In this document: positions 1-11,497 of the stretch, in pieces | Layout: each line of letters begins with the position of its first letter | How positions within the stretch are numbered: position 1 is the stretch's first letter | From: Amphirosellinia nigrospora | Taxonomy: Eukaryota > Ascomycota > Sordariomycetes > Xylariales > Xylariaceae | NCBI GenBank assembly: GCA_004123355.1 | Contig: SCHM01000004.1 | Coordinates: 3,442,316-3,506,315 of the forward strand | DNA length: 64,000 nt | Direction: 5' to 3' | Made by a program: the position numbers and the translations under genes | The notes under the pieces: model-generated | What the model was told of the DNA's origin: nothing | Databases searched by the model: none | The model's input: only the letters and a program-made list of their open reading frames with translations

Positions 1-438
1 TTTCTCGGCCAGCAGGGCGTACGATTTCACGGACGGCAGACGTGCCCCAAGGCCCCTATATGACTGGAGGATTGCATCGACAGCCTTTATGTCATCTTTT
101 ACTTTCTAATCCAACGTCAATGCATTATACTCTTTAGTAGCGTCGAGATCGGTGGGGGAAATTACATGTAGGATATATTTTACGGGGCCCCAGATGCAGG
201 CCGTCTGCTCGGAGGTGAGACGGAATGTTTCCACGAATCCTTCAAAAGCGGTAATGAAGGAGACGATTCTGGGGAAATCCGTCATCGATTTCCGGCGCTC
301 TTGGGAAGTTTGAATGTCCAGTATTTTGATCTTCAGATCATCCAATTGTGTCTCCAGAAACTTTTGGAATATTCCGGGCTGTTGTTGCTTCCTGAAGTTG
401 TCTAATGACTGCTCCAAGATCTCGTTGGCCGAATCCAT
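1..438 (-). CDS. NLR-like (NACHT/ankyrin-type) protein, N-terminal part, runs off left edge
   Basis: The start Met is at 438 and the gene reads leftward off the window. The visible part resembles the helical N-terminal domain (DUF7708-like) that precedes NACHT or ankyrin modules in fungal NLR-type proteins. The key stretch is the block around FVETF, SEQTACIWGPVK and YILH. A TAG ends the first reading at about 106, but an intron from the GTAATTT donor near 167 to an acceptor ending near 106 removes it. The frame then stays open to base 1 with plausible helical sequence (KVKDDIKAVDAILQSYRGLG). No nucleotide-binding motif falls inside the window, so the NLR call rests on the N-terminal domain only. 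The role would be in non-self recognition. Confidence 0.5.
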
Positions 439-1651
439 GTTCTCTTGAGCAAAATTGATGCTCTTGAAGTTTTGACTCGATGCGCAACCTGGAGGTAATT
501 AGAGACATACCCACAACCACGTTGTATGATACGGCTCAGTGACTTCACTGCAATTTAGATGGTGAGAATGAATGGTAGGTATGGATATTATATGGAGATT
601 GGGCCTTTTTTTATTTTCAGCTACGAACATAATACCATCTCGTGGCTTGTTGGCTCTGCTTGATTACATTTAATCTGCAGCGGAATTTCCGACTGCCCAC
701 GAAACAAGGCAAACTCGGAGTCTGCCTATGTGCACAAGATAGGAGTAGCGTTATGTTCGTTTCATTCGGCGTTCCATCGCATGACCACTGCCTCGTTGCC
801 TACTGCGTAGCCGAGGGTGAAGGAGGCCCAAAAGTCCCAACCAAAGCTCCGTTTCATCCACGATTGAATATAAGGAAGACATCTATTAATTAGGGTATTC
901 TTGCCCAATAAAATGCTAGTCTCTCTCATTAGTCTATTTCAAGATTGATATCTTAGTCTATCGAGACTTAGAACAAAAGAGCCTGAGAATGCCGGTTAGT
1001 GGAGCCGTCAGCGGTAAGACGACCAGGACCCGGAGGATCAGCGGGGGGGCGTGAAGGTTCGCGCACCATACTATGTACGCGGGCGTCGCTGTGCTCCGCC
1101 TCCTACGATGGGATTGCCTACCTACTACCTACTATGTAGGTATAGCCATGGCCGTCATACTGATGTTGATTGGCTGCGTAGTGGCGCATTTCTGCCCTTT
1201 GCAGCAGGCTAAGAAGGCAGTGCATCTGCACCAAATATCTGCAACAAACAGTGAGGCGTCACGCATATTTCAACCGGAACGAAAACTGCAATTTGTTAAG
1301 CCTCAAGTGTTGTGCAAAAAATGACCTGATAATGAGGGCCCGGCGCACCGGTGTACGGCTTGATTGGCTCTACAAATCTTCAACATGCAAGTAACGCTGC
1401 CTTGTAGGCGTAGACAGTGCCGGACTTGAACCTAACCGATAAATTGGAGGGAATTGATATGATGCTCAGAGCTGGCGCTCAATTATACAACCTGACAACA
1501 TAGTTGCACTATTGCTATTTCACCTTATCAACTAACCTAATCCTTCATTGTAGTCAGTCTAGATTCAACGTGGACTGAATTTACCTTTTAGTTCATCTTA
1601 ACATAGGTACTATACAATATCGTACGGACAACCTAATCAAACTGTATCAAC
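439..1651. other. intergenic, no gene seen
   Basis: Only short unsupported ORFs lie here (about 642-893 and 1073-1324). Neither has a recognisable domain. The stretch before 1652 is AT-rich and pyrimidine-rich, as expected of a fungal promoter. Confidence 0.5.
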
Positions 1652-4600
1652 ATGTCATTTGCTTCAACGCCAGGGACTAGCGAGGAGATAGAGGGATTTT
1701 TCAAGCAAGTTTTATATCCTACGATAATCTTCGTAGCAGTTACTAACGCATATTCTGGCGAAGTGAATCCGGTAGCGAATCTGAGGAGTTTCGAAGCCGC
1801 TTCGAGTCCCTATGGGTTGAACCGGGCACCCAGGATACTGAATTCTCAGAAAATATCTATCAGCCAGGTATACAGGACCCTATCAGTTGGGTTCATTCGA
1901 ACCTTTCTCAACCTATGGATGAATCGCCGGGATATATACATGATAACCACTCGCCCCGCTCGAGTTGATTGACAATGGACAAATATGCTATGGAATGATA
2001 TACCAGGCAGAGGTCAAACTTTCCGAAACTAACATGCCAAAGCTCAACACGAAATTACAACATGAGGCACAGGTAATTGGTGCGGAGCGAGTCCTTAATT
2101 TCACTGTTGAGAGAAAATCTGATCACCTGAGCATCATGTTTTCTGACGGTGAAATTCTTGGCATCCTGAGTGACGCTATGTTTGAAGCTTTTAGTTCTGT
2201 ATTGGAACGTGAGCAAGAATTCCGTCTTGAGGGCGTCACTCCTATGTATGTGCTTCGTGACAGAGTTGGCAAAATCACCAAATCGAGCGACCGGAAGATC
2301 CGAATAGACCTCAATGTGTACGGCTCGCGCGACACAGTGAAGAAAATTGGCGATGAGCTGTCACAAAAGAAAATGTGGCTCCAGAGACCGGACCATTACC
2401 AGACACGATATCCCTATGAGAATCCGCATGTTGTGACTTTCCCGGGGATTTGCCAAACCGCTACAAGCGCCAATGATATGCGGACAGCCATTGACGAAGA
2501 CGGCCTACCTGCCAAGGAAGATAGGTTTCAAAAGTTTGTCTCGGAAGTTCACGGCTTATCACAGAGAGCTGGGGATCTAGAAGTAACTACTGGTGATCTA
2601 AGACTACAGACGCCTCTTCTCGAGTAAGTGTCCTGTTGATTACATTCGTGGTAATGCTAATATATATGTATAATCTAAAGCCACCAACAGCGGGCATTAA
2701 CGTACATGAAACAACGCGAGTCCGGAAACATCCCCGAGAAGTATCGTCTCTGGAAGAAATCTTTGTATGAGGGCCAAGAAATGTATCTACGCCCAAAATT
2801 CCCAAGATTTTCCAATACATTCTTACCCCATGCTAGGTACATTCACCGAGTGACGAAGACTAGGTCTCCAACTCAACCCGATGAGAAAGGGGCGGTATAC
2901 TCGCCGATGAGATGGGCAGTGCGTAATTCTTGAAATCATTTTCTTCCTATTTTGGCAACGTTCAGAGCATACTTTTTCCTCTTTAGAAGGTGATGATGTT
3001 TAGAAGCTTCTGAAACCCTTCCAATCCACACTCTAAATAGCAGTAACTGACTCCGAGTGTGGCAGTGGGGAAATCTCTATGTCTATTGGCACTAGTCCTA
3101 GAGACTCTCGATGAGGGTCGAGAATGGGCTCGACAGAGGCACAGCGAGGAATATCACAGCAGTAATATAAAAAAATACTCCCGCTCAACACTAGTTATTG
3201 TGCCGTCGGCACGTCAGTATTATTTACCCCTTTTGTCAATGGACAAAGGACGTAGCTAACGTTGCAGCAGTGTTGATAAATAATTGGTTGAAAGAGGTTG
3301 AGACGTAAGTCCATCATTTCAATCCAAGGAGATGATACCAACGTTTCCCCCTAGGCATTTAGGCGGCAGTATAAAATACATTAAGTACCACGGGGTTGGT
3401 AGAGAGAAAGATTTAGAGGTTCTTTCGGATTCCGATTTGATAGTGACAACATATCAGACACTCCGTTCCGAATGGACTAACAAGAGGAGCCAACTACACA
3501 AAATTGAATGGTATCGTGTTGTGCTTGACGAAGGTATCATCAAATCTAATCATTATGAAGTTTTTCAAGTTGCATTCATTGACAAGATACAGCTCACGTA
3601 ATACGACGGCCAGTGAATACTTTCTACAAGACATGCCGCGATCTTGAAGCTAGGTCGAGATGGTGCCTTACTGGGACGCCGATTCAGAATCGACTAATGG
3701 ATATTGGTGCCTTATTTTCTTTTCTACGTGTTGAGCCATTTAACAACATAGGTCAATTCCGGCGGTGGATCGTTATCCCGTTTGACCACGGCGACGAAAT
3801 CGTCAAAGACCGTCTAGTCCTTCTCTATGATTCGCTTTGCCTTAGGCGTAACAAGAATATCCTCGACCTTCCCGGCACCGAAAACCATGAGGTAGTGCTT
3901 CGTTTCAGCCCCGAAGAACAGAAGCAGTACAACAGCACATCTACGACTCTGTTGCGATCCATGGGTGAAAAGGTCGGGCAGTACGATAAACATAGGGAAT
4001 TCGGTTTATTCCAGGTAAGTGGCTGGCGCTCTCTATTTTCCTTACGACATACCTAGAAGAGATGAAATACCCTAACAGACATATTATTCTCTTGCGATCA
4101 ATGAAATCTCTCGCTTACAATATATAGGCTCAATTACAGCTACGGATCATCTGCAATCACGGCACATATCAGAAACCATTTTCATGGAGAAGAATAGCGC
4201 TTCAACTTGATGAAGCGCTCGCTGTTGGGCTTGGTACTAGCTTTGAGAGTAAGTGCCAAGGGTGCGAGCAACTTAAACCAGCCCTTGTCCTAACGACGAA
4301 CGTCTGTGGCCATTTCTGCTGCTCGAGTTGCCTTGAGGATATGGAGAGACTATTGGAGCCCAAGGATTCGATAGATTGCATTAAATGCTATTATAAAGAT
4401 GGTACAAAGTGTCTACGAACCGATACTATTCCGACGCGCAACAATAGCCATGGTGGACAGCATGATCGCGATACTTTGGCTAGGAGCATGTATTTCAAGG
4501 ATAAAGGCTTCTCCACTAAGATGAATCGTCTAGTCCAAGACGTTCAAGATCAAATGGAGGAGATGAAGAGGTAGGTGTACTGTCTCTATAACCCAGGACT

Positions 4601-5271
4601 CTTTATCCCCGAAACTGTTGACACTTCATAGTATAGTGTTCTCGTGTTGGACATACACGATGGATCTTGCTGGCCGCCACTTAACGAAGGCAGGCGTAAA
4701 GTACTTGCGCATAGATGGTGATACACTCATGTCGAAGAGGCAAGAAGTTTTAGACGAATTCGACAAAGACTCAGGTGCTAGAGTATTACTTAGGTGCGTT
4801 CCTGACCCTCACATGCCTTGCTTTCAGGTCTCTATTATTCATCATGTTTTCATCGTGAGACTAACTACTTTGCAGTGAGTAAAACGTTATTTGAACTTAG
4901 TTGAACAGTGCCCACTATAATTACTTAGCAAATACATTCCTGAAACTCATCTAACTCGTCTCTACACTTTAGTGACAACCGGAACCGGGGCCTTTGGGCT
5001 CAACATTACCGCTGCGAGGCGAGTATTTATTTTGGAGCCTCAGTGGAACCCGAGTGTTGAAAATCAGGCTATCGCACGGACGACACGTCTCAATCAAAAG
5101 GGAAAGGTGCTTGTGATTCGGTATCGCATTAAGGGCACCGTCGAAACGGTAAGTAAAACTTTGATCCCAGCTATTTCTAAAGATATATCTGAAGGCGCTA
5201 ACTGCAAACAGGAAATGATATCGCAGCAAAAGCAAAAGCGAGAGATCGCAAAGTTGGGATGGGATAAATAG
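1652..5271 (+). CDS. SNF2-family helicase, Rad5/HLTF-like, with RING; frame-broken
   Basis: ATP-dependent SNF2 translocase of the Rad5/SMARCA3 type, expected in the nucleus. In order: an N-terminal Glu/Ser-rich region, a Q-motif-like block (HQQRALTYMKQRE, about 2690), motif I DEMGMGKSL (across the intron 2919-3065), VIVPSA, the DEAH box (split by an intron at about 3534-3590), LTGTPIQN (about 3675), a RING-type Cys/His cluster (CQGC, CGHFCCSSC, CIKC at about 4258-4390), then the C-terminal lobe with TGTGAFGLN and QWNPSVENQAIARTTR (about 4977-5090). At least eight introns are needed; the first appears to be GC-AG (about 1700-1762). Two single-base frame breaks lie at about 1957 (C run) and 2893 (G run). 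The exon join near 4795 is unresolved. All catalytic motifs survive, so I favour an error-containing or recently damaged gene over an old pseudogene. Confidence 0.75.
2919..3065 (+). repeat. intron copy A of a shared introner-like sequence
   Basis: This intron interrupts the Walker A codons of the SNF2 gene. Its GTGCGT donor and GGCAG acceptor restore DEMGMGK exactly. The last 65 bases match the last 65 bases of the intron at 50485-50629 at roughly 80 percent by eye, including TAGAAGCTTCTGAAACCCTT and the branch-point region TAACTGAC. The upstream halves are also alignable. The lengths are 147 and 145 bases. Confidence 0.75.
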
Positions 5272-7045
5272 CACTTGCTAGTTGCCTCTATGCCGGTTGG
5301 CGTTTTGGCGTTTATTTGTCTAAGTAATTGAAATCACGATTTATGAGTATGCCAAAATGTCTCGTATACAACTACATCTGAAGCACACTTGTGATTTTCC
5401 TATATTGCGACGTCTAAAATAGGTAAAAATCCCACTGTTAAAACGAAATAGTTCGACTGGCACGTAGCGGCGGCTGGCTACCTCTGAGTGGTTCTTCAAC
5501 TCCTTTCTCGTCTGGCACCTTATCGAGTTGATCCTGTGCAAACACGGAATATAAGTGCGGTCTGATAATGAAACTTCGATATCCATAGACCCAGTAGCAC
5601 AACTGCTATCTAAAATAGAAGCAGTGGTGTAATCCCATAGCATTTTGCGGATACGATAGAGCTGTATCAATGAGGACTTTGATGAGTGAGTAGAGCTCGG
5701 CCAGACCGTATATCCATCAACAGCGAGTTCTAGTCTTGGTGGATCGTTCATGTGCTGATTTGTTTCAATTACTATACGATCTGATTCTCATCTGTACTCA
5801 GTCTTCGTATTCACATCCTACTTCATGTAACATGATAGTGGGTAGTTTATCAAGTGAAGGTAGCTTAGTTTGAGATCTGTCGTGTAATTAGAATTAGAAT
5901 TAGATTCAGAAACAGAAGCACGTGAAAATATGATAGCAGATACTGTCCACGATATACAGTCTCAAACATTTTGCGGCTGAAGTGTTCAATCACCTGCTAT
6001 CAAGCTCATTCCGGTTCAATGGAACCAGACCAGTCGCTAGAATTTCCCCCATTTGAGCTTAAGGTTCAATGATACCAGACCAGTCGCCGGCGACTACTAG
6101 CGGCAGCGACGTCACCTTTTATAGCGTCGCAAGTTGATCCATTTAGGGTTGCATGGGCTGTCAGGACGATTATATACTACCACCTTCCAAAACCGACGAT
6201 CTCCACCCCGCCGAACATAAGCGGTAGTGTTTGGAAACAACAGGCCAAGCATCAACTTGAAACCTGCTGGGCTATTATTAATTGACCGATTAAGACACAT
6301 GGTGGCGCTTTTCCGAACCCCCTCATTCATCTTATCAACTCCACCGCAGGCTCACAGCAGCCTTTTTGAGAAGAACACAGGAGGATTACCACCTCCTGGT
6401 ACCACATCACCTGTTAGCAACCAACAATCGATGTTCCCAACTCCACCACACACAACTTCCCGTGATACTGACAGGATCAGGCGCCGTGATAATCGGGTCA
6501 TCGCCCCTTTCCGATATAGCGCCGGCTCTCCTGCATGGAATACACCCGCCTAGTCAGGCACATGTAGATCTATACAGCTGGTGTCTAGCACACCTGCGGC
6601 TCCATGGTCGGCGCTCAGCGTTCAAGTTTATTCCTGTTCGCGATACCGCCGCGCACGCTACGGAGTCAGATGTCTTGCCGGGCCCGCTTCCGTCACGCTA
6701 CTAGGTGCCGTGCATTCATTCCCTCTCGGCAGCAGGCATGTTGACTTGCCTCTTGCGTCGACATGTAACGTGTCTTGGCTCCCACGAGGCGTACTGGTGA
6801 CTGCCTCCTCCAGCAATGGAGCGGTGCGAGTGCGGGTTGAGTTCAGAGCATCATGGGTTTGCGGCGGCCAGACGAGACTACAAATATGCCACGATGCCGC
6901 ATTCCAATCTCTGCTTTTTTTTGCTGGCCAGCCACGCTCTGACTTGGGTACACCGGACCAGCGGCCGTCTCTCATTCTTTATAAACAACAGCCTATTCAT
7001 TTGGCACTTACACGTTCCTTAACAACTTACATAGCATCATTCCTT
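5272..7045. other. intergenic plus one weak ORF; short direct repeat
   Basis: A minus-strand ORF of 136 codons (5341-5751, starting MNDPPRLELAVDGYTVWP) has no family I recognise and may be spurious. Upstream of the chitinase, GGTTCAATG-NN-ACCAGACCAG is present at about 6012 and again at about 6062, an imperfect 27-base direct repeat at 50-base spacing. The rest shows nothing supportable. Confidence 0.4.
6978..6985 (+). promoter_or_regulatory. TATA-like box of the chitinase gene
   Basis: TTTATAAA lies about 60 bases before the chitinase ATG at 7046. This spacing suits a short fungal 5' leader. Confidence 0.45.
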
Positions 7046-8450
7046 ATGCATTTCACCAAGGTATCAGCTGGCCTAGGCCTCATGGCCGGAGTCGCCACGG
7101 CCCTGCCTGCTTCTATCATTAAAACCCGCGCGACCTCCGGCCCCCAGAATGTGGTTTATTGGGGACAGAATGGTGGTGGAACCATCGAGAACAACGATCT
7201 CTCAACCTACTGCACAGCCTCAGCTGGTATCGATATTCTCGTGCTGTCTTTCCTGTACCAATTTGGCAACGGCAACCTCATTCCCTCAGGTACGATAGGG
7301 CAGTCCTGTTTTATCACCTCCCAAGGTCAGGGGCAGAACTGCGATGCCCTCGCGTCGGCGATCAAGACATGCCAGAGTAACGGCATCACCATAATCCTGT
7401 CCCTCGGCGGAGCCTCCGGGCAATACTCGTTGAAATCGTCGGACGAAGCCAAGACGATTGGACAGAACCTATGGGACGCGTACGGCGGAGGTAGTTCATC
7501 CGTACAAAGGCCTCTCGGCGACGTCGTCGTCAATGGATTCGACTTCGACCTCGAGCTGAACAACGGCAACCAGTACCGGATATGATTTCCACCCTGCGGA
7601 ATAACTTCAAGAACGACTCGAAGAACCAGTACTATATTACCGGCGCTCCTCAGTGCCCGATTCCCGAGCCCAACATGGGCGTGGTGATTCAAAATGCTCA
7701 GTTCGACTACCTCTGGCCACAGTTCTATAACAACAACAATTACACGTGAGTTTGATCCTCCCACACAATAATAGGCCCTCATGCCTTATTCGGGTCCGTG
7801 TCAGTATGAGCAGTTACTTACCCCTGTATCGCATAGATACCCTTGCGCGCTCCCCATCAACGGCAACGCGCCCTTCAACTACGACCAGTGGCTTACCTTC
7901 ACAGCCGGCACGCCCTCAGCCAACGCTAAGATCTTCGTCGGCGTCCCAGCTGCTCCCCTCGGAGCTAACGGCGCTCCCAGCGGGCAGACCTACTACGCCA
8001 CACCCGACCAGCTCAATACTATCATCGGGGGCGTCAAGAGCGAGTCGCGCTTCGGTGGTATCATGATGTGGAGCGCCGGCTTCTCCGACTCCAACGTCAT
8101 CAGCGGCTGCACTTATGCCCAGCAGGCGAAAAATATCCTCTCCAAGGGGCTCCCTGCGGCGGCAGTGGCGGTAGCCCGCCTTCGAGCACCACTACCACGC
8201 GCCCAGCTGGCACGCCTACGACTACTCCCGTTCACACGACGACGACGACTACCGCGCCCACCTCTACCGCGACGGGTACCGTTCCTCAGTGGGGTCAGGT
8301 AAGACAGACCACCCTTTCGCGCATATGATGATGAGAATTCCCAGACTGACAGCGATACAGTGCGGTGGCAAGGGCTACACAGGACCGACCAAGTGCCAGT
8401 CCCCTTACACCTGCGTGGCTACTGGCGATTATTGGTCCCAGTGCCAGTAG
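7046..8450 (+). CDS. secreted GH18 endochitinase (class III type) with C-terminal CBM1
   Basis: Hydrolyses chitin outside the cell. The start gives a clear signal peptide ([21 protein letters not shown]), followed by the GH18 barrel: [10 protein letters not shown], the substrate strand SLGGASG, and the catalytic block NGFDFDLE, which carries the DxDxE residues (last Glu the acid). A Ser/Thr/Pro linker (about 8160-8290) leads to a cellulose/chitin-binding CBM1 with the usual Cys pattern ([16 protein letters not shown] ... YWSQCQ, stop at 8450). Introns: 7746-7836 and 8299-8360. Two frame breaks lie at about 7577 (C run in the Tyr-Pro codons) and about 8147 (G run before the linker). Both are repaired by one base, and the family sequence continues on each side, so I read them as assembly errors. 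A TATA-like box lies at 6978. Confidence 0.88.
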
Positions 8451-8966
8451 GTTTCTACCGTCGTCACCAACGGTAACACAGATCAGAGGTTGCGATCGTG
8501 GATCGAGCGCAAGTATCGGATCGAAAAGAACCACTAGCGTCTTTGGTACTCCTTGGGATTAGACTATTTCATGAGGGTATTGGAGACGTGTTTTATTCTA
8601 TGCATATACTTTGGGATGGATGTCTTTGATTATGGGGTCTCGGTAGCGAAGTTTCTGTCGTTTTGGGTTTCGCACTTTTGTTGATTTGGTCTTGTTTTCC
8701 GCATTGGTATAACTCATGTCTCACGCAGGCGGACGCGCCTGTCTACTTAGGAAATGATTAAACATTTGCTAGGATCCTTGTGTTCCAAAAGTCCAGTGTA
8801 ATCCTCATCTAGGAATTACTTTGTAGGTAACACCTCCCGAAGGTTTGAGACTGTCGCGTGCCAAGGGCAGGCTTTGAAAGCCGTGACTGAAACATAATGG
8901 TAGTGCGAATCTTAAGAGTGGCTGGATCGAGTAAGTGGTACATATCTTTGATTACTGACTTGCTTT
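8451..8966. other. intergenic between convergent chitinase and HET genes
   Basis: A 3' flank region with no ORF support. At the right edge, inside the end of the HET gene, a 14-base unit ACTTTGGTCTTTCC is repeated in tandem (about 8970-8998). Confidence 0.4.
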
Positions 8967-10701
8967 TCACTTTGGTCTTTCCACTTTGGTCTTTCCACAG
9001 TCCAAGCTCTCAATCACTTCGTGCTCTCTTTTGAGGCCGCGGGGTATACAGTCAACAGAGACATTGATCCGAAACAACCATATACCATGATTCTGCTCTT
9101 TCTCGGCCGACACCGAGGCGAGAACGATCTCCGTCGTAGTCTCAGAGACGCATCTATCTGAGTCAGACTTGCCAAACTTTCTATCTACCGTGTTCCGCAG
9201 ATGTAGAAGATCCTGCGCCTCGTGGCCCTTGGTAAGGTCCGAAAGCTCAGCCCACATGGAGGAGGATGACGAGAAGATGCTACACCAAGCTCGGACATGA
9301 AGCCCCTCGTCGTTGACTTGGACGCTGTTCTTGTCGATGCTGGGGATCCGCATCAACCCGCAGACCAGGATGCATTCAAATGACGACCGGCGAAGTGGTG
9401 ACGCGAAGGCGGCAATACCCGTGAATCGCTGATCTGCCATGGTAATGAACATCTGGGAGCTCGAATCCCAGGAGTAGTCCGGCCCAGTGCCGGTTACTTT
9501 GAGTGGGACGTTAGACTCCCCAGGCGAATGCTAAGACGGTGCTGCTCGTCAATCGTGGAACAGTCGTAAACGCTGAGATCCTGCGGTGAGTGGATCCGCT
9601 TCCTTCCGTGCTGTGAAATCATCGAGCTCGTCCATCCTCGATATGTATGTAGCTTATCAGGATATGCTCTCACTAGACCGTAATTAGGTGCTTTCTTGAG
9701 ATAGACCCCGACCGAGTCTTTATCATCTAGCGGCTTTCGTTTCTTGGAATTGATTGATTCATCCCTTAAGGTACACCCTAGGGGAAGCAAGTAGTTCCCA
9801 TCATCGTCTGTGCCAAGTAAAGTGTGAAGTTGAATGCCGCGATTGGTGATCGAGTATTCCGTAGTCATCCTCAAATGGTACGAGAGTTGCGCATCTCGAC
9901 AATAGCGGAATTCAGACGGGATCGGGCGAGCAGTCCCCGAAACTTCTGGCCATCTGGTTCGGCTTTCCAGGCGAATATAGACAGGTCATGCTTATCCTTG
10001 ATGATCTCTTGCTGCAATCGCGCAAATGCTCTCTCGCCCTCGCCGTATATCAATGGCATACAAATGTTGAATATTCCTAGGAGACAATAGGCAATATCCT
10101 CGACTCTCTTCGTTTGCCGGCCAGCAGCCCAGGACATTCGAGCCCCGGCTGGTGTGTCGAGTAGACGATCCGAGCTTTCCAAGACCCGAGTTGACACGCC
10201 CGTGATATTGTGTAAAGTGTTGATGAGCTCTGTCTTTGTGCCTCGCATATTCAATCTCTGTCAAAGAACTCGAGCGTCCGAGGAGCGATAAGCTCCTGCA
10301 ACGTCCAACCCCGCCAAAACCATGCACAACCGGCGAGGCCCTCGTCAAGACAGCCAGCCTTCTCATCATCACCAGGTAGAAGGTCTCTCAAATATGCGAA
10401 GCACATCGGATTCTTTATACCAACGAAACATAGAATTTATGGCCTCGCTCAATTCGGCACTGGAGGTTTTGTCGATGCAACATGTATCGACCCAGCACCA
10501 CTTCAATCCCCTGAGCCGTGCTAATTCACAAACCATTTTGATTTTTGCAAAGCCATTCTTTTTAGTCCGGGCTTCGATGTCGTGAAACTCTTGGAACGAG
10601 ACCTCTTCCTCCTCGGTCCAGGTGTGTGACAATATGGCATATGAGTGTGGTAGTGTCACATGGGACCGCAGCTCGAGAAGCGTTGTATCGATCAACCACA
10701 T
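8967..10701 (-). CDS. HET-domain protein (heterokaryon incompatibility), frame-broken
   Basis: The start is placed at 10701 because MWLIDT is the usual opening of this family. The HET domain follows: YAILSHTW (about 10630), WVDTCCID (about 10480), then SMFRWY, W-RGWTLQELIAP, and later SWAAGRQTKRVEDIAYCLLGIF and MPLIYGEGERAFARLQ (about 10120-10020). The C-terminal half (9874-8967) is a beta-rich tail typical of these genes. Frame breaks lie at about 10400 (a GT dinucleotide), 10271 (G run), 9916 (ggg) and 9520 (cccc on the plus strand). Each is explained by a lost base or dinucleotide. The protein would act in allorecognition cell death. With four breaks a true pseudogene is possible, but the reading is stop-free between breaks. 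Confidence 0.75.
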
Positions 10702-11497
10702 TCTTGTAAAAATCCTTGAACTGAGATGTACACATATATACGGACACACATTCGACATATATGACAGAAAGGAATATTGTTCTAATTAGATAAGAAAGGG
10801 CATAGCATTCAATCAGAAAACTTATGTTATCGTCTTCCAGTTACCTAGGTGAGGGCTGCCATCTTCTGTGAGGGTTGCACAGCCACCATCTGAAAATAGA
10901 AGCAATACCTACATACCTTGGACGAATAAGGTTATCATTCTCACTGAGATGGCTGCCTGGGTACTTTTAATGCATGGGCTTCCGCCCACTTCCCAGAGTG
11001 GGCCAACAAAACACCACACTTTTACCCCGAGCCTCTCAGACTCTATGAATTCGCAGTAGATTCAAACAAGCAAATAAGGTCTTGAAAATTAAAGAAAAGA
11101 CAAAACTGTTATTTAGGTGTTAATATACTGAGGAAAAAACTAACTGCTTATTAAATTGTATATCCTTTTGTTCTATAGAGTAGTTCGAGTAATCTAGTTA
11201 TCGTAGGTGGTATAAAAAAAGCTGTGTTGTGCTTAGTCATTTTTCAATTTCACTGCATTTTTAGCATCATCCAAGGCCATAATAGTGGATCATTGGGCTA
11301 TATGGCGTATGATAAGCCCCGCGATTTATGATAAGGAATTCAATGTTACGTTGAGAGCTCCCCACTAAAAAGATTGAATCATATAAGTACCTAGGTACTT
11401 GTAAGCATCTCTAACATTCGCCCAAAGCATCTATTTCGACGATTGACTCACTTCCTACCACAGCTTCCCCGCCCCCAATTTTTGTAGACAAGTAATC
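10702..11497. other. divergent intergenic region with CCTAGG palindromes
   Basis: No gene seen. It serves as the promoter region for the HET gene (minus) and the Pol III subunit gene (plus). ACCTAGGT occurs at 10843-10850 and TACCTAGGTA at 11388-11397, the latter about 110 bases before the ATG. Confidence 0.5.
11388..11397. repeat. TACCTAGGTA palindrome
   Basis: A perfect 10-base palindrome upstream of the Pol III subunit gene. It is one of four exact copies in intergenic DNA of this window. Confidence 0.5.

Noticed and set aside
2890-2933. Stop shortly after the Walker A region taken as proof of a dead helicase
   Set aside because: Adding one G at 2893 and splicing 2919-3065 gives GGILADEMGMGKSL, so the stop is intronic and the shift is likely an error.
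3534-3590. Apparent loss of the DEAH box (reads DEGIIKSN)
   Set aside because: An intron with GTATCA donor and ACAG acceptor restores DEAH exactly.
3602-3617. ACGACGGCCAGTGAAT, identical to part of the M13/pUC universal-primer region
   Set aside because: It lies inside the SNF2 coding exon directly after the DEAH box and encodes family-like residues leading into NTFYKTCRDLE, with no vector sequence around it. Most likely coincidence.
5341-5751. 136-codon minus-strand ORF as a firm gene
   Set aside because: No recognisable family; it is kept only as a weak note within the intergenic entry.
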